Below are positions 18,463 through 19,086 of a stretch of DNA of 19,086 nt, one piece after another (position 1 is the stretch's first letter; every line of letters starts with the position of its first letter). The stretch comes from Mucidula mucida (lineage: Eukaryota; Basidiomycota; Agaricomycetes; Agaricales; Physalacriaceae). The stretch is from positions 1-19,086 of the forward strand of contig JADNYV010000639.1 in assembly GCA_015501055.1 (NCBI GenBank). The letters run 5' to 3'. A program made the translations under genes and the position numbers. The notes under the pieces were generated by a model. It did no database searches. It was not told the DNA's origin and was given only the letters and a program-made list of their open reading frames with translations.

Positions 18463-19005
18463 ATGAAATTCAAGGACCAATTGGTGAATGCTGGTTACCC
18501 GCCGCTGGCGGTGTATAACCTCTGTGTATTCTCCGCTGACTCCAAAAGCATCCGCGGGAGGACAAGTGGCTCTGGGGAATCGCTCACTACGACCCCGACA
18601 GTTTCCTACACTGGCGCATCCATCAAGGCGCTCATCGTCGTCCTGGCGGAGCGTAACGCGCAGGCGGGCGCCTGCCTTGGATATTTCCGGAGGCTATTTC
18701 AGGACCACAGGGCGTTGCGGCCCACGCGGCTGGAGATGGAGTGCATCGCCAGGCTCACCGACGCCTTCTGCTACTCGGCCGCTTTTGCGAGTCCCAGCGA
18801 GTTTGTCAACGACGTGTTGCACTCTGACCTCCGCGGGCATACCCAGGATAGTTTGGACAGGTTCGACAACTACCTCCAAGAATTGGCAGAAGAGGACAGG
18901 ATATCCAAGTTTCACAGGTACTACTACGTGTCCGACTACCACATTTCCTATGTGCCTTTCGATGAGGGGGTCAGCGTGAAGCTCACAAACATCTGGAGGT
19001 GGTGA
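18463..19005 (+). CDS. Orphan protein ORF, possibly the C-terminal half of copy 2
   Basis: The frame runs from ATG 18463 to TGA 19003-19005, 180 aa. It is also open upstream of the ATG (GPNPSRPILDEDARDRPSG…), which leaves room for fusion to copy 2. The sequence is well mixed and protein-like: YPPLAVYNLCVFSADSKSI, IKALIVVLAERNAQAGACLG, RLEMECIARLTDAFCYSAAF, DSLDRFDNYLQELAEEDRIS and a tyrosine-rich end (HRYYYVSDYHISYVPF). It looks helical and soluble. I recognise no domain. Long open frames also exist opposite it (18694-19068, minus), a side effect of high GC. Confidence 0.6.
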   Translation: MKFKDQLVNAGYPPLAVYNLCVFSADSKSIRGRTSGSGESLTTTPTVSYTGASIKALIVVLAERNAQAGACLGYFRRLFQDHRALRPTRLEMECIARLTDAFCYSAAFASPSEFVNDVLHSDLRGHTQDSLDRFDNYLQELAEEDRISKFHRYYYVSDYHISYVPFDEGVSVKLTNIWRW

Positions 19006-19086
19006 GGATTTTGCGAAGAGCGCCGTCATGACTGGAAGAATCGCTTGATTGCCTTCAAAAAAAATCACAGGTGGGGTATTTGATCA

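Noticed and set aside
17967..18473. 168-aa minus-strand frame opposite copy 2
   Set aside because: It is the mirror of a GC-rich coding frame. The plus-strand protein is conserved in copy 1, and the changes between copies follow the plus-strand codons.
18488..18979. 163-aa plus-strand frame overlapping the 18463 ORF
   Set aside because: The composition is typical of an out-of-frame shadow (very rich in Arg, Ser, Thr and Pro), and the other frame is more protein-like.
1..19086. Transposons, tRNAs, rRNA, telomere repeats or defence-type gene clusters
   Set aside because: None of their signatures was seen. The only repeat of size is the tandem duplication at the right end.

Overview
The window reads as nuclear DNA of a basidiomycete fungus, most likely an Agaricomycete. 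The evidence is genes broken by many introns of about 45-60 bp with GTRNGN donors and CTNAY-like branch sites 10-20 nt before the acceptor, a DUF6697-type protein (a family I know only from basidiomycetes), a short F-box protein of the mushroom type, and a BCS1-type AAA ATPase. I saw no bacterial gene order, tRNA, rRNA, transposase or reverse transcriptase. All splice models were made by hand from reading frame, splice-site and branch-site agreement, so exon edges may be off in places.

Layout. 1-100 (+): possible 3' end of a gene. 270-2378 (-): many-exon gene of unknown function. 2379-2735: a shared, divergent promoter region. 2736-4755 (+): ten-exon gene of unknown function, about 525 aa. 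4768-5620 (-): four-exon multipass membrane protein. 5657-7008: unresolved, with competing signals on both strands. 7009-7794 (-): single-exon F-box protein. 8622-9106 (-): partial model with good splice sites. 9560-11460 (+): DUF6697-type protein with an N-terminal coiled coil. 12386-12989 (-): four-exon gene of unknown function. 14003-15925 (+): BCS1-type mitochondrial-chaperone-like AAA ATPase. 16967-17404 and 17970-18425 (+): a tandem pair of paralogues. 18463-19005 (+): an ORF that is either a separate gene or the second half of the downstream paralogue.

Two things stand out. First, several genes that are otherwise well formed, with intact splice sites and catalytic motifs, need single-base frame corrections: two in the BCS1-type gene, two plus an in-frame TAG in the DUF6697 gene, and possibly one each in the 270-2378 gene and the downstream paralogue. 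Either this haplotype is decaying or the assembly has indel errors. Second, a fragment of about 0.6 kb, with promoter and coding region, has been tandemly duplicated at the right end; the copies remain about 75% identical in protein and part company abruptly at the last shared codons. No pathway connects the genes. The window looks like a lineage-specific, mostly uncharacterised region around one conserved AAA gene.
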